Positions 23,205-34,770 are shown, counted from the stretch's first letter. The stretch is 64,000 nt of DNA from Mermis nigrescens (GCA_036768485.1 JAVLUZ010000540.1:62001-126000), one strand, 5' to 3'. Notes: generated by a model not told the origin, from the sequence alone. Numbers and translations are program-made.

Positions 23205-23400
23205 GTACATGTAACAGGGGGGATGGGGGATCCCCCAATCAAAGTTGGCTGTCCCTCCAGCCCTCCATAGTCAAAAATTTTTTTATCCCCCATTTCTGCG
23301 AAGAAAATCGAATTTTTCGGCCGTTTTTGACAAATAAATTGAAGGTCATTCAATCCCCCGAAGACCCCATACAAAATTTCGAGCCGTTAAATGTATGCCC
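23205..23400. repeat. R-E MITE copy, nearly full length
   Basis: Starts ACATGTAACAGGGGGGATGGGGGATCCCCC and ends AAATTTCGAGCCGTTAAATGTATG. No exact 8-bp duplication was found at this copy. Confidence 0.65.
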
Positions 23401-26400
23401 AGCACTGTTTCATACATGTTTTAACGTATCTAATCCAAACTGAAAAAGAAGTCAGAATAATCAGGCCCCTAACTCAGACAGATAAGAGGCGGGCGCATGC
23501 CCCGCAATGAAATCTGAGAACCATTTTTCTTCCACTCATCTTAAGTTTGTTTTTTGCAAAAATCATAAAAATCACTACAATCTAATTAGCCCCAAGCGTG
23601 TGGTTTAAATACTCACATTAAATTTTTATGAACCGAAAATATAGTTTGCATTAACATATAGCCGGACCCCGAAAATAACAGCACTGCTTTTCGTTATTTG
23701 CCACAATTAGTAGCTTTGTGTTCATGCTTTTAATTCGTGAATGCATTGGCACCTATTATTACTAAATTCAATACGAACATATGTATCCGACAACCGCAAT
23801 ATCTTTTCTCGTTAGATACGTATAAAAAATCATCAGTTTCTTGAATCCATTTTCAGTGAAATTTCAGCTGAAATCGTTAAAACTTTATTAATAACAACAT
23901 GAAGGACGGACTAACAGTTTTAGACAGCACATGGTCATAAAATTTTTTTTAAATGAAATTAAGTTTGATTACCCACCTCCCCACAGAAACAAAATCCTAG
24001 AATGAAGTGAGGTTAATTACATGTGTAAACACCAGGCCCGTAACCATGATTTTATTTCTGGGGGAAGGCCGAAAAATTTTTGAGGGCAGATATGTCGAGA
24101 ACCATTAGGGAATGGGCGAAAATAATGGCAGTTTTGAGCGTATCTCGGCAAGCTCTATACGATGGAGAAGATCAATTTCAAACGAAAATCTGAGTTTTTC
24201 ACTTTATTTCATATTGATATACAACAAATTTATTATTTAAGCTAATTTGCCATCACTTAATCGACGTATAAGTTTCTTGACTCTAGCCTTTATACTTAAT
24301 CATTATGCTTCACATCGAAAAACAATACAGATAATAATCAATTTGGCGCAAAGCGCCGAAAAATTTGACATCTCAAATTTGAGCTGTTTTGAGTGAGCTA
24401 GAATGCAAAACTATAGCTAGACAGAGAAAATTGACATGCTCTTTATGTCTAACTCAAATTTGAGCAAGTTTTAGCCGTTTAGAAGAAAAACTATATATAC
24501 ATAAACAAAAATTTTGAGTTTACTGGCTCAAAAGTACGCGAAAAATCTGTTTTGGCTGTTTCAGACGCACTTCGCCAATTTTGCATTTTCCCCTCAATAA
24601 TGTTTTGCTTTGGTTTACCAGCTGATTAAGCTTAGGCTTAGTATCATGGACTGACCAAAATGTTGTTGCGAGCGTTTAAAATAAGCCTGAGTAATAGGAT
24701 GCGACGAGCGGAGCGAGCGAATCATTTTTCCCTTCGGGGCACCTTGCGAGAAACTAAAATTTTCAACATTTCTGGAGGGGCAGCTCCCACCGCCCCTGGC
24801 TACGGGCCCGTTGTACACTGTACACTGTTTGGTAGTAAAAATCAGAACATTGATCGTTTTAGTTTTCTGTTTTTTTTCTTGCGGAAAACGTGATAAACCG
24901 TGAAAAAGCAGGACATCAAAGTTGAGATCATACCCCAAAAAAGGCCAAGAACCCCAATCAAATTTAGATATTTTACATATAATGCATAAGACAGCTTAGC
25001 CGGCAAGGATGTAGTATTGCTACATCTTATAATATATTACTGTCAACATGCGTGCTGAGCTTTGTATCTTTTGCGTGTATGAATGCGAGCCAGTATACAG
25101 GATTCTTTTTCGGGAGGAGTCCGACCAAAATTCATTTTAAACATAAGAGGGGACCAGAGAATCATTTTTAGTTTGCAAATTTTACTACCCGGATACCTCA
25201 GATACGGTAAGATTTCAATGGAAACCACCTCTTTTAGGGCTGACGGGGTCTGGGGTGACGCGCTCAAGCGACCCCCACCAAAGTCCGGGAAGGGACCCGG
25301 AAAATTTTGTAGAAAGAGTACTTCAATTTTTAATCGTAACGTTAAAATCTTTACAAAGTTAGCCAAGTTACGGTTCTGAATTCATCCTAATAATGGTCGA
25401 AGTTCATCAGCAAATTCATAATCATCGTCTAAAAATTGATGTCATTCTTGCTTCTTCAACAGATTTCGGTTTCTACATAAGACCTGTTAAAAAACGAAGA
25501 CATACCTTTAGACGCAAAAACCGCATTAGCTTGTATAATGATTGAAAATGAAGCGTTTAAATTGCGCGCTTCGGACCAAATATACTTTAATTATAATTGA
25601 TAAGTTCGGCGCGACGCGCCAAGAATTTTGCGATTTTCTGCTAAAAAAGCAAAGGTGAGTACAGGAAAAAAGTATTCTCACATTTCATTGGAGGGGCGGC
25701 ACGTGCCCCTCTATCCCCTGGACACGTGCCTGTATAAAAATATATCTGCCTACAGACAGGCGGTCATCAAGACCTTCATAATACACGCACAGCATGGAAG
25801 TTCTCGGGGAGAAATCAAAAATTTTTTTGTAAATACCTTTTTAAGCTAAAAAACGACCATTAAAAAAATTTCTTAGAAAATTCAACAAAATTGAACAGCT
25901 GTCCGGCGCGAAGTGCCAAAGCGATACACTTATGAGCTAAAAAAAGCGCTAACAACGCCTAATCTAAGATGTTTCCTACAGTCTTTGGAGATCCGCTAAT
26001 CGTGAAGCTGAAAACCTCAAAATTTTTTTGTGGTTGGAGGGAGTCAAGGGATGAAAATTTCTTTCCGCAAGATTACTTGTGATCAACTGATTTAGGTAAT
26101 AGAAAAACACCTCTTTCTCAATAATTTGCAGTATCGACCGCGTCTAAAAAGCTAAAAAATTTTAGGTAGAAGGTGCAGGGAGTCAAACAAATTCTCTACA
26201 TTTCTCGCATAGGCTGGCTCTGGATCTTGTGTGAAAATTGCCGTACTTACTCGCGAGGTGAAAAAAATAAATATACTAAAATTCTCTAGCCCTTAACGCC
26301 GATAGGTCCTTATATGGGCTCAAATTGGGGGCATGGCTCGTAGTATGGACTACAAACCTAAATGGTCAGAGAAAATCGGTGGAGTGGACAGATAGCGAAT

Positions 26401-26460
26401 TAAAAAGGTAAGAAGGTAGGTAACTATGTGGGATTTGGGGACCATCATAAAGAAGAATTG
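23400..26460. other. Intron or intergenic repeats, no gene
   Basis: Contains a GGCGCAAAGCGCCGAAAAATTTGACA palindrome (24345-24370), half of the hairpin repeat found complete at 42771-42902 (24640-24725), an R-H copy (about 25083-25290) and a GGCGCGACGCGCC palindrome (25607-25620). If the DEK start exon call is right, this is the first DEK intron. Confidence 0.45.
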
Positions 26461-26468
26461 GTACGTAC

Positions 26469-26498
26469 CGCTTGTCCGAGGTCAGTTGTTGTAGCCAT
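26469..26498 (-). CDS. DEK: Putative DEK first coding exon (start codon)
   Basis: An ATG at 26498-26496 followed by nine codons (MATTTDLGQA) runs straight into a near-consensus donor GCG|GTACGTAC. The phase is 0, matching the phase-0 acceptor of the exon at 19171-19296. No upstream in-frame ATG was sought beyond the local region. The exon is very short, so this is the least certain part of the gene model. Upstream sequence (26500-26620, minus strand) would be the 5' untranslated region. Confidence 0.5.
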
Positions 26499-26499
26499 A

Positions 26500-27480
26500 A
26501 GATTGAAACAACAACGACCAATTAATTTAAGCGCCCTTTAGTGCGTTGATAGAGGAGAGAAACTCTCTTATTAGATTCAAACGTTACGATTCGCGCGGTA
26601 AATTACGCGACTTTATCATGATGTATTACAGTAAGAAGAATATGAGCTAGCTGGGTAAGGAGATGCAGTAATCAAGTTACAATTTGTATGTACTGCAAAA
26701 TGTATATGATTTCAAAAGATAATCACATAGGTCAACAAGTAGCGCCACACTACATGCATACATTCTATTTCATTAGGATGGGAGCTTCTTCACCTAATCT
26801 AACCTACGGGTTTGAATAGGACTATATGACTACAAAAGTGGCTTATAAATCCTACAATTCAGCCGCTTATTTTATGTATAACTCGTAATACTGTAGAATA
26901 TATTTTTTCCGTAATTTTTCAGGAGTCTTTAAACTTTTTCAAAAATCTCTCGAGCAAATAAAGCAGACTATATGGAGATAATATTGTCTATTTCACGAAA
27001 CCTTGTGCACTGATCATTATTTTTGAGTCGGTGTAAATCGACTTCAAAAGCTATTTAAATTGCAGCGACAAATATGACACTGTGCACAGCAATGGATGAG
27101 CATATGAAGTTTGACTGCGCGAAATTTTATATGGTAAGCTGTCTGGAAACTACTTTTGTAGCTACCCGCTTGCAAGCTGAAATTGATTTTCATGCACAAG
27201 CTTTCGTGAAATAGACTAGGTGGTACGTTTTGCTTGAGAACCGAGGCATATCTTTTGCCATTGTATTTCTGTGAAAATCCGTAATGTCCATTGTTTGTGC
27301 TGTACTTGTATGTAGGTAGCTAGATATTACTTACTATAGGTACATACCTATGTGGGTGTGGGTACTGGGTTGGTTAGCCCCATTCTCAAGAAACCCTGTG
27401 CATGAGAAGCAAGCTTCAACGTTAACAGCTACAAAAATTATTCCATACATAGTATTATGATTTCCAATTTAAGGCAAGTG
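26500..27480. other. Upstream of putative DEK start; no feature recognised
   Basis: May contain the DEK promoter on the minus strand, but I cannot point to a specific core-promoter element with confidence. No repeat boundaries were recognised. Confidence 0.3.
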
Positions 27481-27488
27481 GTCGCACA

Positions 27489-27744
27489 CACACATGGGCG
27501 TGGGGGTTGGGGGGTTTGGGGGGTATGCACCCCCCAGGAGTTGAAAACCCCCCCCAGAAAATTTTTTTTGCTTTTTCAGCAATTTTTTGATGCCATTGGA
27601 TAGTGCTCGATGAGAAACGTCGAAAAATGCTGTTTTTTTCGCCATACGACCACTTTTAAGACCATTTTTTGACCTTTAAAATTTTTTTCACACCCTCCAG
27701 AAATTTTTTCACCCCTCGCAGAATTTTGGTGCTGCCCACCTATG
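27489..27744 (-). mobile_element. MITE-1 copy, TSD GTCGCACA
   Basis: MITE-1 reads CATACGTGGGCAGCAAG ... CACGCCCAGGTGTG, with G-runs, a core containing TTTTTCGACGTTTCTCAT and ATCCATTGGCATCAAAA, and C-runs near the right end. Here it is in reverse orientation (CACACATGGGCGTGGGG at left, GCTGCCCACCTATG at right). The 8-bp duplication GTCGCACA occurs at 27481-27488 and 27745-27752, which supports a hAT-type origin. Confidence 0.88.
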
Positions 27745-28463
27745 GTCGCACACTATTTTTATATGTGGGGTACCTACCTACCTATAGTCTGTTTCATTTA
27801 ACTATGCGGTTTTCTTTTGAATTTAAACCGCACAAATCAGACTAAAAAGTGGTTTAAAAATACATAGATGCGGTAATGCAGCCTTACAGTTGCAAAGGTC
27901 TTACCATAACTTGATATACTGTATCACGGCATTTGTAACACTTTTGAAGCACTTTAAATTTTTCAAAAATCTCAATGTCAGATGAAACGGACTATACACA
28001 CTCACCTATCTACTTACATATTAACCCTGGCACACCTATACGTAAATATAAGAAAAAGTGTGGTTCAAAGAAATCGACGTATTTTCCTTTCTATTGGTTA
28101 GAAATAGTTAAATGATATCTTGTTAGATGCGCAAGTTGATACTGGTGCGAATATAAGCATTTTAAGCATCCACAGTTTACTGTAAGTAAAAAATCACTAA
28201 GTCCGATGCCGAATTGAAAATTTTTTTGTTCTTGCATCTTTTGATGTAAATTCTTACACATACTTTATTTAATGAGATTCGCGGTCCATTTATCTATAAA
28301 ATGAGCTATTATAGTTGAAATTCGGACTGATAGACATTTTTCACGACAGGTATATGATAGCGCGTGCTCACGGAGTTCAAAAAATTATTTTTTTCTGAAT
28401 TTTTTCTGGAAGTCACCTTTCCTGGTCAAACTTCTTTATTTTTACTAGGATCAGGCTTAGATG

Positions 28464-28696
28464 CATACGTGGGCAGCAAGAAAATTCTGGGGGTGCAAGA
28501 TTTTTTTGAAGGTCAAGAAATGGCCTTAAAAATGGTGGTATGGCGATAAAAACACCATTTTTCGACGTTTCTCATGAAGCACTATCCATTGGCATCAAAA
28601 AATTGCGAAAAAAAACGAAAAAAATTTTCAAAAATTGAATTCGGGGGGGGGGTATTTTGGTTTCTGGGGGGTGCATACCCACCACGCCCAGGTGTG
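28464..28696 (+). mobile_element. MITE-1 copy, TSD CTTAGATG
   Basis: Complete forward copy with an exact 8-bp duplication CTTAGATG at 28456-28463 and 28697-28704. Noncoding; the short open frame overlapping it (28364-28549) is a repeat artefact. Confidence 0.9.
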
Positions 28697-29510
28697 CTTA
28701 GATGTATGTAGGTGGTAGTTAGGATGGAAAAACCCAGATTCTAATTTTGAATGTTGGGTTTTTCAGGGTTTATTGACTGGCTACATACAGTAGCTAGCAA
28801 TACTTCCAACAGCTGCAAGACACGAATGAAACAAAATAAGATAGGCTTTCATTCATTCTGTGTGTGGGGGTAAAATTTACCCCAACTAGTTATATAGCAT
28901 ATTTTTGCCGAATTTCCATATTTCCGGGCTTCAGATCAAATTTTTGTACGAAGGTAAAAATAAGGTACCTACTTCCATTATGCATAATCGCGATTCCAGT
29001 ATTTTGCAGCATTTAAATGGGTATGCCCAACTGACACCACATTCGCGAAACCTTGTGCATGAAAATAAATTTTCAGTGCTCAAGCTGACGACTACAAACG
29101 TAGCGTTTAAGTAGGTCTACAGTTAGTCCGATTGGGCAGGACAAAAGGCACCACTTTCCAGAAAAAATGGAGGCCAAAAATAAACTAAAATTTCTGTTCC
29201 TGAGAATGCTTTAAATTGACCAGAAACTGAAAGTTCTTTCTTACAAGCTTTTATACTAGTTTTCGAGGTCATTTCGACTCAAGAAAACTCTGGCTGATAC
29301 GCATTAACATCGGCCTTGCTACGCTGACCTTATTTGTAGTGCATGGTCGGTCTCCAGTGGTCAACTAAAGCGCTCTTTTCGGCTAAAACGGTCTAAAAAT
29401 TGGTATGAAATGCTGAATATAGTAAAAACTATTATAATTTATTTTTGCTTGAAATTTAGATTTTAAACCTTTATTTCGCTCTATTTCCGTAGAAAATTTC
29501 CCCCCACACC

Positions 29511-29772
29511 CATAGGTGGGCGGCAACAAAGTTCTGGGGGAGGGGGTGCAAGATTTGTTCAAAGGTCAAAAAATGGCATTTAACATGCTCGTATGGTATG
29601 GCGAAAAAACACCATTTTGCAACGTTTCTCATCGAGCACTATCCATTGGCTACAAAAAAATTGCGACAAAAAACAAAAAAAATTTTCAAAAATTGAATTC
29701 TGGGGATATTTTGATTTCTGGGGGGCATTTTGGTTTCTCGGGGGTGCATGCATACCCCCACGCCCAGGTATG
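29511..29772 (+). mobile_element. MITE-1 copy, TSD CCCACACC
   Basis: Forward copy from CATAGGTGGGCGGC to CACGCCCAGGTATG, flanked by CCCACACC at 29503-29510 and 29773-29780. Open frames reported across it (29516-30052 and antisense) are not genes. Confidence 0.9.
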
Positions 29773-30018
29773 CCCACACCCCTTACACGCAAGTCTGTAT
29801 GCACATATGTTTAAAAAAAGATGTACAATGTATAAACTGGCACTACATTGCCGATTACATCGACTAGATAACTATGCAGTTACACATACAGCGTTGAACA
29901 AATTTTTTAGAGTGGAAAGTTTAGTTAAAACAATGCTCGAAAAGTCGCATTTTGCGTTAAACATATTTAATCAGCACGAAACAACAATGCTGCACGGTCG
30001 AATGCTAAAAACACGACT

Positions 30019-30224
30019 TTATAGACGAACAATACAATCTGTATCAGGATAAGTAGGCAAATTGAGTTGATATTTCGAAGCAAGCGCGTCAGGAACAAAT
30101 CTGCCGCCCAAAAAATGAAATCTGCCCTTAAAATGACTGGCGCATTGTTTGGGCGACGTAAGTGAAATCAAACAGTCAGGTTTTATAGCACCTGAACCAA
30201 TGGGACCTTTTTCCACGTCCCAGC
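30019..30224 (-). CDS. NAXE: NAD(P)HX epimerase (NAXE), terminal exon
   Basis: NAXE repairs hydrated NAD(P)H by interconverting its R and S epimers, in cytosol or mitochondria. This last exon follows an acceptor TTTTCAAG, supplies GWDVEKG, the [13 protein letters not shown] segment, the [11 protein letters not shown] motif and the family ending [10 protein letters not shown], and stops at 30019. The first two bases complete the glycine codon of the DIPSG motif opened at 33874. The match to the C-terminal third of YjeF_N-family NAXE is unmistakable. Confidence 0.95.
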
Positions 30225-30498
30225 CTTGAAAAAACAATATGAATACGATAAGCGTACTAATACTTCCGTTTATGAGTCGATCTAAAATATTTGTTAGCAA
30301 TCGTATTTATTTACTTATTTCTAAGGTATATACATACATATCTACATATAAGTACTTTTCTACATTTCGCTTAAATATACAGTCATAATTATAGACTGGA
30401 TTTTGTGTGCAAAAGAGTAGCTATTTGTGTGCAAAAAACGGCTGCTTAAGTGCAAATTCGAAGGAATAAGATTCACTTCGCTAGTTACAAAAACTACT

Positions 30499-30990
30499 TC
30501 AAACGAACAAAAACTTGTAAAAAGCCATCACATTATACATTTCAACATTTTCAAACGTTAAATTTTGACGACGATCTGATAAAATTGCTGTGTATTGAGA
30601 AAACGATCGCTCCACATCATCAGAAACAAGTGGAGCATACAGTGTTCATTCGTTAATTCGGGTCTTTCTCGTTGACAAATTTTTCCACGTCAGGGCTTTG
30701 GTCAAACTTCTCCGATATTTTTCCATCATATGTAAATCCATCCAAAAATTTGGCTACATCTGAATAAATTTTTCACTGGGCTTCTTTCGTTAGACCTTTG
30801 ATTTCCAAATTTTTTATGGCATCTAGCAGAAATTCGAACGTGGCAACATTGAAAAGTTCGTCTCTAAACATGTCATTTTTGATCAAACTTTTAGGTCGAT
30901 GCACAGCTACAGTATTTTCGGTTAGCGGGCTCAAAATGCACGTATTTTTGAGTAGCATTGGCAATAGAAAAAAATCAAATGCTAAATAAG
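30499..30990 (-). pseudogene. Decayed hAT transposase fragment (hATC region)
   Basis: Read on the minus strand, 30773-30964 gives a 63-codon segment and, after in-frame stops and a shift, 30499-30642 gives PLVSDDVERSFSQYTAIL and FENVEMYNVMAF. The D-VERSFS...R motif is the signature of the hATC dimerisation domain. Multiple stops and a frame change show it is dead. It lies in the last NAXE intron. Confidence 0.72.
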
Positions 30991-31353
30991 TGCAAAATGC
31001 GGAACATGCGCATCAAAGTACAGTAGTACTCGGATAAAGCAAACCCCGGATAATTCACTTTTCGGCTTAAAGCACACCAGCACACATGGTCTCGGCAAGA
31101 AATAGTGTATTAACATATTAAGACAACTCGATTAATGCAAACTCTGATAATGCGTGATGCACACGGCTGACATGACCGAAACATATAAATCAGCGTAAGA
31201 GTACACGCTTAATGCACACCTCGGATATTGAGCAAGCGGACCTAGGATAATGCACACGTGGATTAATGATATTCATTGCACATCGTGTTACCTTATTCAG
31301 AAGAAAATATGCATTGCTATTATTACAGCATTTATTCTACAGCAACAGGCAAG

Positions 31354-31602
31354 CATACGTGGGCAGCAAGAAAATTCTGCGGGGGGTGCAAGTTTTTTAA
31401 TGGTCAAAAAATGACCTTAAAAATGGTGGTATGGCGTAAAAACACCATTTTTCGACGTTTCTCATCAAGCACTATCCATTGGCATCAAAAAATTGCGAAA
31501 AAAACGAAAAAAATTTTCAAGAATTGAATTCTGGGGGTATTTTGATTGGAGGGGGTATTTTGGTTTCTCGGGGGGGGGGGGTACATACCCCCAAACCCCC
31601 AC
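31354..31602 (+). mobile_element. MITE-1 copy with damaged right end
   Basis: Starts at CATACGTGGGCAGCAAG and follows the MITE-1 consensus to the C-run, but the terminal CACGCCCAGGTGTG is replaced by CACATTCGTCG. No target duplication can be seen. Confidence 0.75.
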
Positions 31603-31644
31603 ATTCGTCGTACTTGTATTTCTTCTATATTATTGAAGCTATAA

Positions 31645-32164
31645 AGCTCGGTTCACACGAGTGCAATCATCCGCAACCTGAAACCTGCAATTTGGTCGCA
31701 GACGTCTAGGTTTCAGTGATTGCAGCCGTTCACACGGCACAAACTAAACCATGCAACCAAAGGCTGCAATCAGGTGCGACTGAGGGTTGCAACCTGTTAA
31801 AAACATAGGTACCTACAGCATTTTCAGGGCGCCGCATTTTAAAAACATGTATCGGAATAGGCACGCGGTTGTTCCGCTAGCTGCGTACCTACGTTTGTGC
31901 AAAAAGCGAGCATGCGTCCTCGTTGATATGCGTCCCCAGCGAGCAAAAAAACGAATTTTAATGAGGATTGCGCTCGGTTGCAGGCAAAAAAATGAACTTA
32001 ACCCATTCCTTCCGCTGCAATGCCTTGCAACCAAAACGGCCAGCTGCATGCAGTTGCAACGCCGTTCACACGGGTGCAATGCATTGCAACCGGTGCAAGT
32101 CAGACGGCCATGTCTGGGTTTCAGATTGCAGATTGCAGGTGATTGCACTCGTGTGAACCGGGCT
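31645..32164. mobile_element. Harbinger-like MITE, TSD TAA
   Basis: Inverted ends AGCTCGGTTCACACGAGTGC and GCACTCGTGTGAACCGGGCT, with TAA on each side (31642-31644, 32165-32167). The interior repeats TTGCAACC/GGTTGCA units. A 3-bp TAA duplication with such ends fits the PIF/Harbinger type. Open frames on both strands (31787-32167) are repeat artefacts. Confidence 0.7.
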
Positions 32165-32544
32165 TAACACATTTCATTTCAGTTGGAAGTGGAAATTTTA
32201 AGAAAATTTCAAACTCCGGTTAATGCACACACTAGGATAATGCATACCTTTGGCCTTGGTCCCGAACAGGTGCGCATTATTGGAGGTCGACTGTAGTAGT
32301 TTTGTGTGCAGTTTTAAGGAAAAACCCCCGATTGTGTTCAGTTGTTTGCCAAACACACGTGGACGTGGGGGAGAGGGCTTTAGGGGGGAGGTATGCACCT
32401 CCCTCCAAAAGGCCGAATACTCCCTCCAGAAACCAAAATACCCCCAGAATTTAATTATTTTTTTTTGTTTTTTGCAATTTTTTGATGCCAATGGATAGTG
32501 CTCGATGAGACACATAGAAAAATGGTGTTTTTACGCTATACCAC

Positions 32545-32816
32545 CATACGTGGGCAGCAAGAAAATTCTGGGGGGGGGGGTGCAAGATTTTTTTGAAGGT
32601 CGAAAATGGCCTTAAAAATGGTGGTATGGCGATAAAAACACCATTTTTCGACGTTTCTCATCAAGCACTATCCATTGGCATCAAAAAATTGCGAAAAAAA
32701 ACGAAAAAAATTTTCAAAAATTGAATTCTGGGGGGGTATTTTGATTTCTGGGGGGTATTTTGGTTTCTGGGGGGGGGGGTGCATACCCCCCCAAACCCCC
32801 CCCACGCCCAGGTGTG
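32545..32816 (+). mobile_element. MITE-1 copy inserted in a MITE-1, TSD TATACCAC
   Basis: Full-length forward copy (272 bp). TATACCAC is duplicated at 32537-32544 and 32817-32824; the octamer itself is MITE-1 sequence of the older, reverse-oriented host copy. The antisense open frames here are not genes. Confidence 0.92.
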
Positions 32817-32878
32817 TATACCACCATTTTTTGACCTTTTGAAAACCTTGCAACCCCAGAATTTTGGTGCTGCCCACC

Positions 32879-33272
32879 CACGGTTTTTTTGTATTCGGCA
32901 AAGATTTTTCCCGATGTACAAAGACTTTTCGGGACCGCCTTTGTGCATGTACAAAGATTTGTGGAAAGACAAAAATTGCAAAAAAGGTCTAAAATTCGGA
33001 AAAATTTTCGGCGCGAGTAATTGTGCGTTCTGCATATCTTTATAATGGCAGAAAATGTATTTGGAAAGGAAAAATGTCAAATTTTTCACGACGATTCTCA
33101 GTGATTTTTGCCCTCAGAAACCCAGAAATTAGCTAAAATACACTACCAAAAGCCGAACAACTGTTTAAAATCGCACTCTACCATATTATAGTGCCCAAAA
33201 ATTTGTGTGTTACAAAGACTTTTAGGGACCATCTTTGTACATGTACAAACGGACCTTGTACAAAAAACGCGT
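32879..33272 (-). mobile_element. R-A element (hAT-like) inserted in MITE-1, TSD TGCCCACC
   Basis: Reverse-oriented R-A from CACGGTTTTTTTGTATTCGG to TTGTACAAAAAACGCGT. The octamer TGCCCACC flanks both sides (32871-32878, 33273-33280) and is part of the MITE-1 right end (CTGCCCACC-TATG). It contains the TTTGTACATGTACAAA palindromes typical of the family. Confidence 0.82.
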
Positions 33273-33292
33273 TGCCCACCTATGGTGCCAAA

Positions 33293-33870
33293 GTACCGAA
33301 TTGTGTGCAAATGTGTGCAATAAAGAAACACCCCATCGCTTCCAAAACAGCGTATTAATGCCTCTCTTGCATTGCTGAATCCATCAAAGCAATAAAAAAT
33401 GTTCGCGTGCTTGCTACACCAAATCTGGTCTCTAGTCATAATACGATACCAATAGAATATAATATAAAAATAAACATTATGATCAAAAATATTGCGGAGA
33501 TTTATAGGTGTTATCCCCACTACTACCCCAAAATTTGCAACTTTCTAAATTATACTACGTTCTAAGCATTTTTAGCTACTTTTTATGCTCACATGTTCAG
33601 TTCATCCACTCAGCACACGTGGGGGAGGGTGGAGTCAAAGCCCACCCCCCCGAGAATCCAAAATGCCCCGTAGATTGCGATTGACCTCCATAATAAAGCT
33701 TATCGATTTTTTTTGCGATATTCGCCAGTTTCGCCCAACTCAGACTTTCTAGAATTCAGTAGCTCCCAAACTTTGCTCAGAACGTGAAGTTAAAAAATGT
33801 TGCCAGGAAAATAGATATACAAAGGCAAAAACGCTTTGCTTAACCAAACTAAGTTAGATAAAAAACAGCT
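33293..33870. other. NAXE intron, no further feature recognised
   Basis: About 580 bp of intronic DNA between the nested repeats and the NAXE exon at 33874-33965. No repeat landmarks were recognised apart from a C-run near 33645. Confidence 0.4.
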
Positions 33871-33873
33871 TAC

Positions 33874-33965
33874 CAGATGGAATATCGATACTGACGACCG
33901 GCACAGACACTTGCCGCATTTCTGCCAAAATTCGATTAAATGGATCTCTAATCGGTGGTTTAAAG
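33874..33965 (-). CDS. NAXE: NAD(P)HX epimerase (NAXE), penultimate exon
   Basis: The acceptor CTATTTTTAG and donor CTG|GTAAGC enclose 92 nt. It encodes FKPPIRDPFNRILAEM, then VPVVSIDIPSG, the substrate-site region of the YjeF_N fold (family pattern F-G-R-PF-I-SIDIPSGWDVEKG). One base completes a serine codon from the previous exon, and the final G joins the next. Confidence 0.93.
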
Positions 33966-34281
33966 CTAAAAATAGGAAAACCTCCAAATAAGCGTGAATC
34001 TGTAAAAAATGGGTCGGTGATTCCGATTTAAAGAAATTTTTAAATTCAACAAACTACGTGCCGCAAATACGTATACGATCAGACGTTTAACAGCTCGAAA
34101 TTCTGGACGGGGAGAGGGATTGGTCGTTGAATTTAACGGAGGGAGAGGTGAATGACCTGCAATTTTCGGTCGAAAATGGCAAAAAATGCATCTACGAGTA
34201 AAATGGCATAAAACGCAAGTTAATGCCTAAAAATCGGGGGAGGGGGGCGAAAATTTCTGACTTGAAGGCATGGGTGGGGAC

Positions 34282-34703
34282 CATACATGGGCGTAGTGGG
34301 GGTTCGGGGGGAATTTGAACCCCCAGAATTTAATCCCGCAAATTACTGTAGACCCCCAGAATTCTATTTTTAGTAACATTTTTGGCAATTTTACCCATCC
34401 TGACCACACCTGGGCGTGGGGGGGGCTTGGGGGTATGCAACCTCCAGAAATTAACCCCCCAGAAATAAAAATACCCCCCCCAGAATTCGATTGTTGAAAA
34501 TTTTTTTCGTTTTTTTCGCAATTTTTTGATGCCAATGGATAGTGCTTGATGAGAAATGTCGAAAAATTGTGTTTTTATCGCCATACCACCATTTTTAAGG
34601 CCATTTTTTGACCTTCAAAAAATCTTGCAGCCCCCCCCCCCAGAATTTTCTTGCTGCCCACGTATGATCCTGACCCCCAGAATATTCTTGCTGCCCACGT
34701 ATG
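34282..34703 (-). mobile_element. MITE-1 copy hosting another MITE-1, TSD GTGGGGAC
   Basis: Outer reverse copy flanked by GTGGGGAC at 34274-34281 and 34704-34711. Its middle is interrupted at 34405-34666 by a second copy in the same orientation. In NAXE intron 2. Confidence 0.88.
34405..34666 (-). mobile_element. MITE-1 copy inside MITE-1, TSD ATCCTGAC
   Basis: Complete reverse copy CACACCTGGGCGTGGGG to GCTGCCCACGTATG, with ATCCTGAC at 34397-34404 and 34667-34674. The host sequence resumes with CCCCAGAATATTCTTG, i.e. the missing end of the outer MITE-1. Confidence 0.9.
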
Positions 34704-34770
34704 GTGGGGACGATCGAATTTCTGTGGAGTTCATCAGCCCTCTATTAGATGTATGCGTGTCTCCGATTAC

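Larger units (their letters stand above)
31021..32293. mobile_element. Pogo/Tigger-like element with TA duplication, hosting two insertions
   Basis: Left end CAGTAGTACTCGGATAA-AGCA, right end complement of CAGTCGACCTCCAATAATGCGCA, each next to TA. GGATAATGCACA-like motifs recur inside both arms. It is interrupted by a truncated MITE-1 (31354-31602) and a Harbinger-like MITE (31645-32164). No transposase remains. Confidence 0.65.
32354..33284 (-). mobile_element. MITE-1 copy (reverse) split by two younger elements
   Basis: The outer copy runs from CACACGTGGACGTGGGG to CCCACCTATG. Its flanking octamers TTGCCAAA (32346) and GTGCCAAA (33285) match at 7 of 8 positions. It is interrupted at 32545-32816 by another MITE-1 (TSD TATACCAC) and at 32879-33272 by an R-A element (TSD TGCCCACC). 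It lies in NAXE intron 3 of this model. Confidence 0.8.

Noticed and set aside
29516..30052. 178-codon plus-strand open frame
   Set aside because: Runs through a MITE-1 copy and antisense to the NAXE 3' end; composition follows the repeat.
32661..33089. 142-codon minus-strand frame
   Set aside because: Spans the junction of MITE-1 and an R-A element; no conserved domain.
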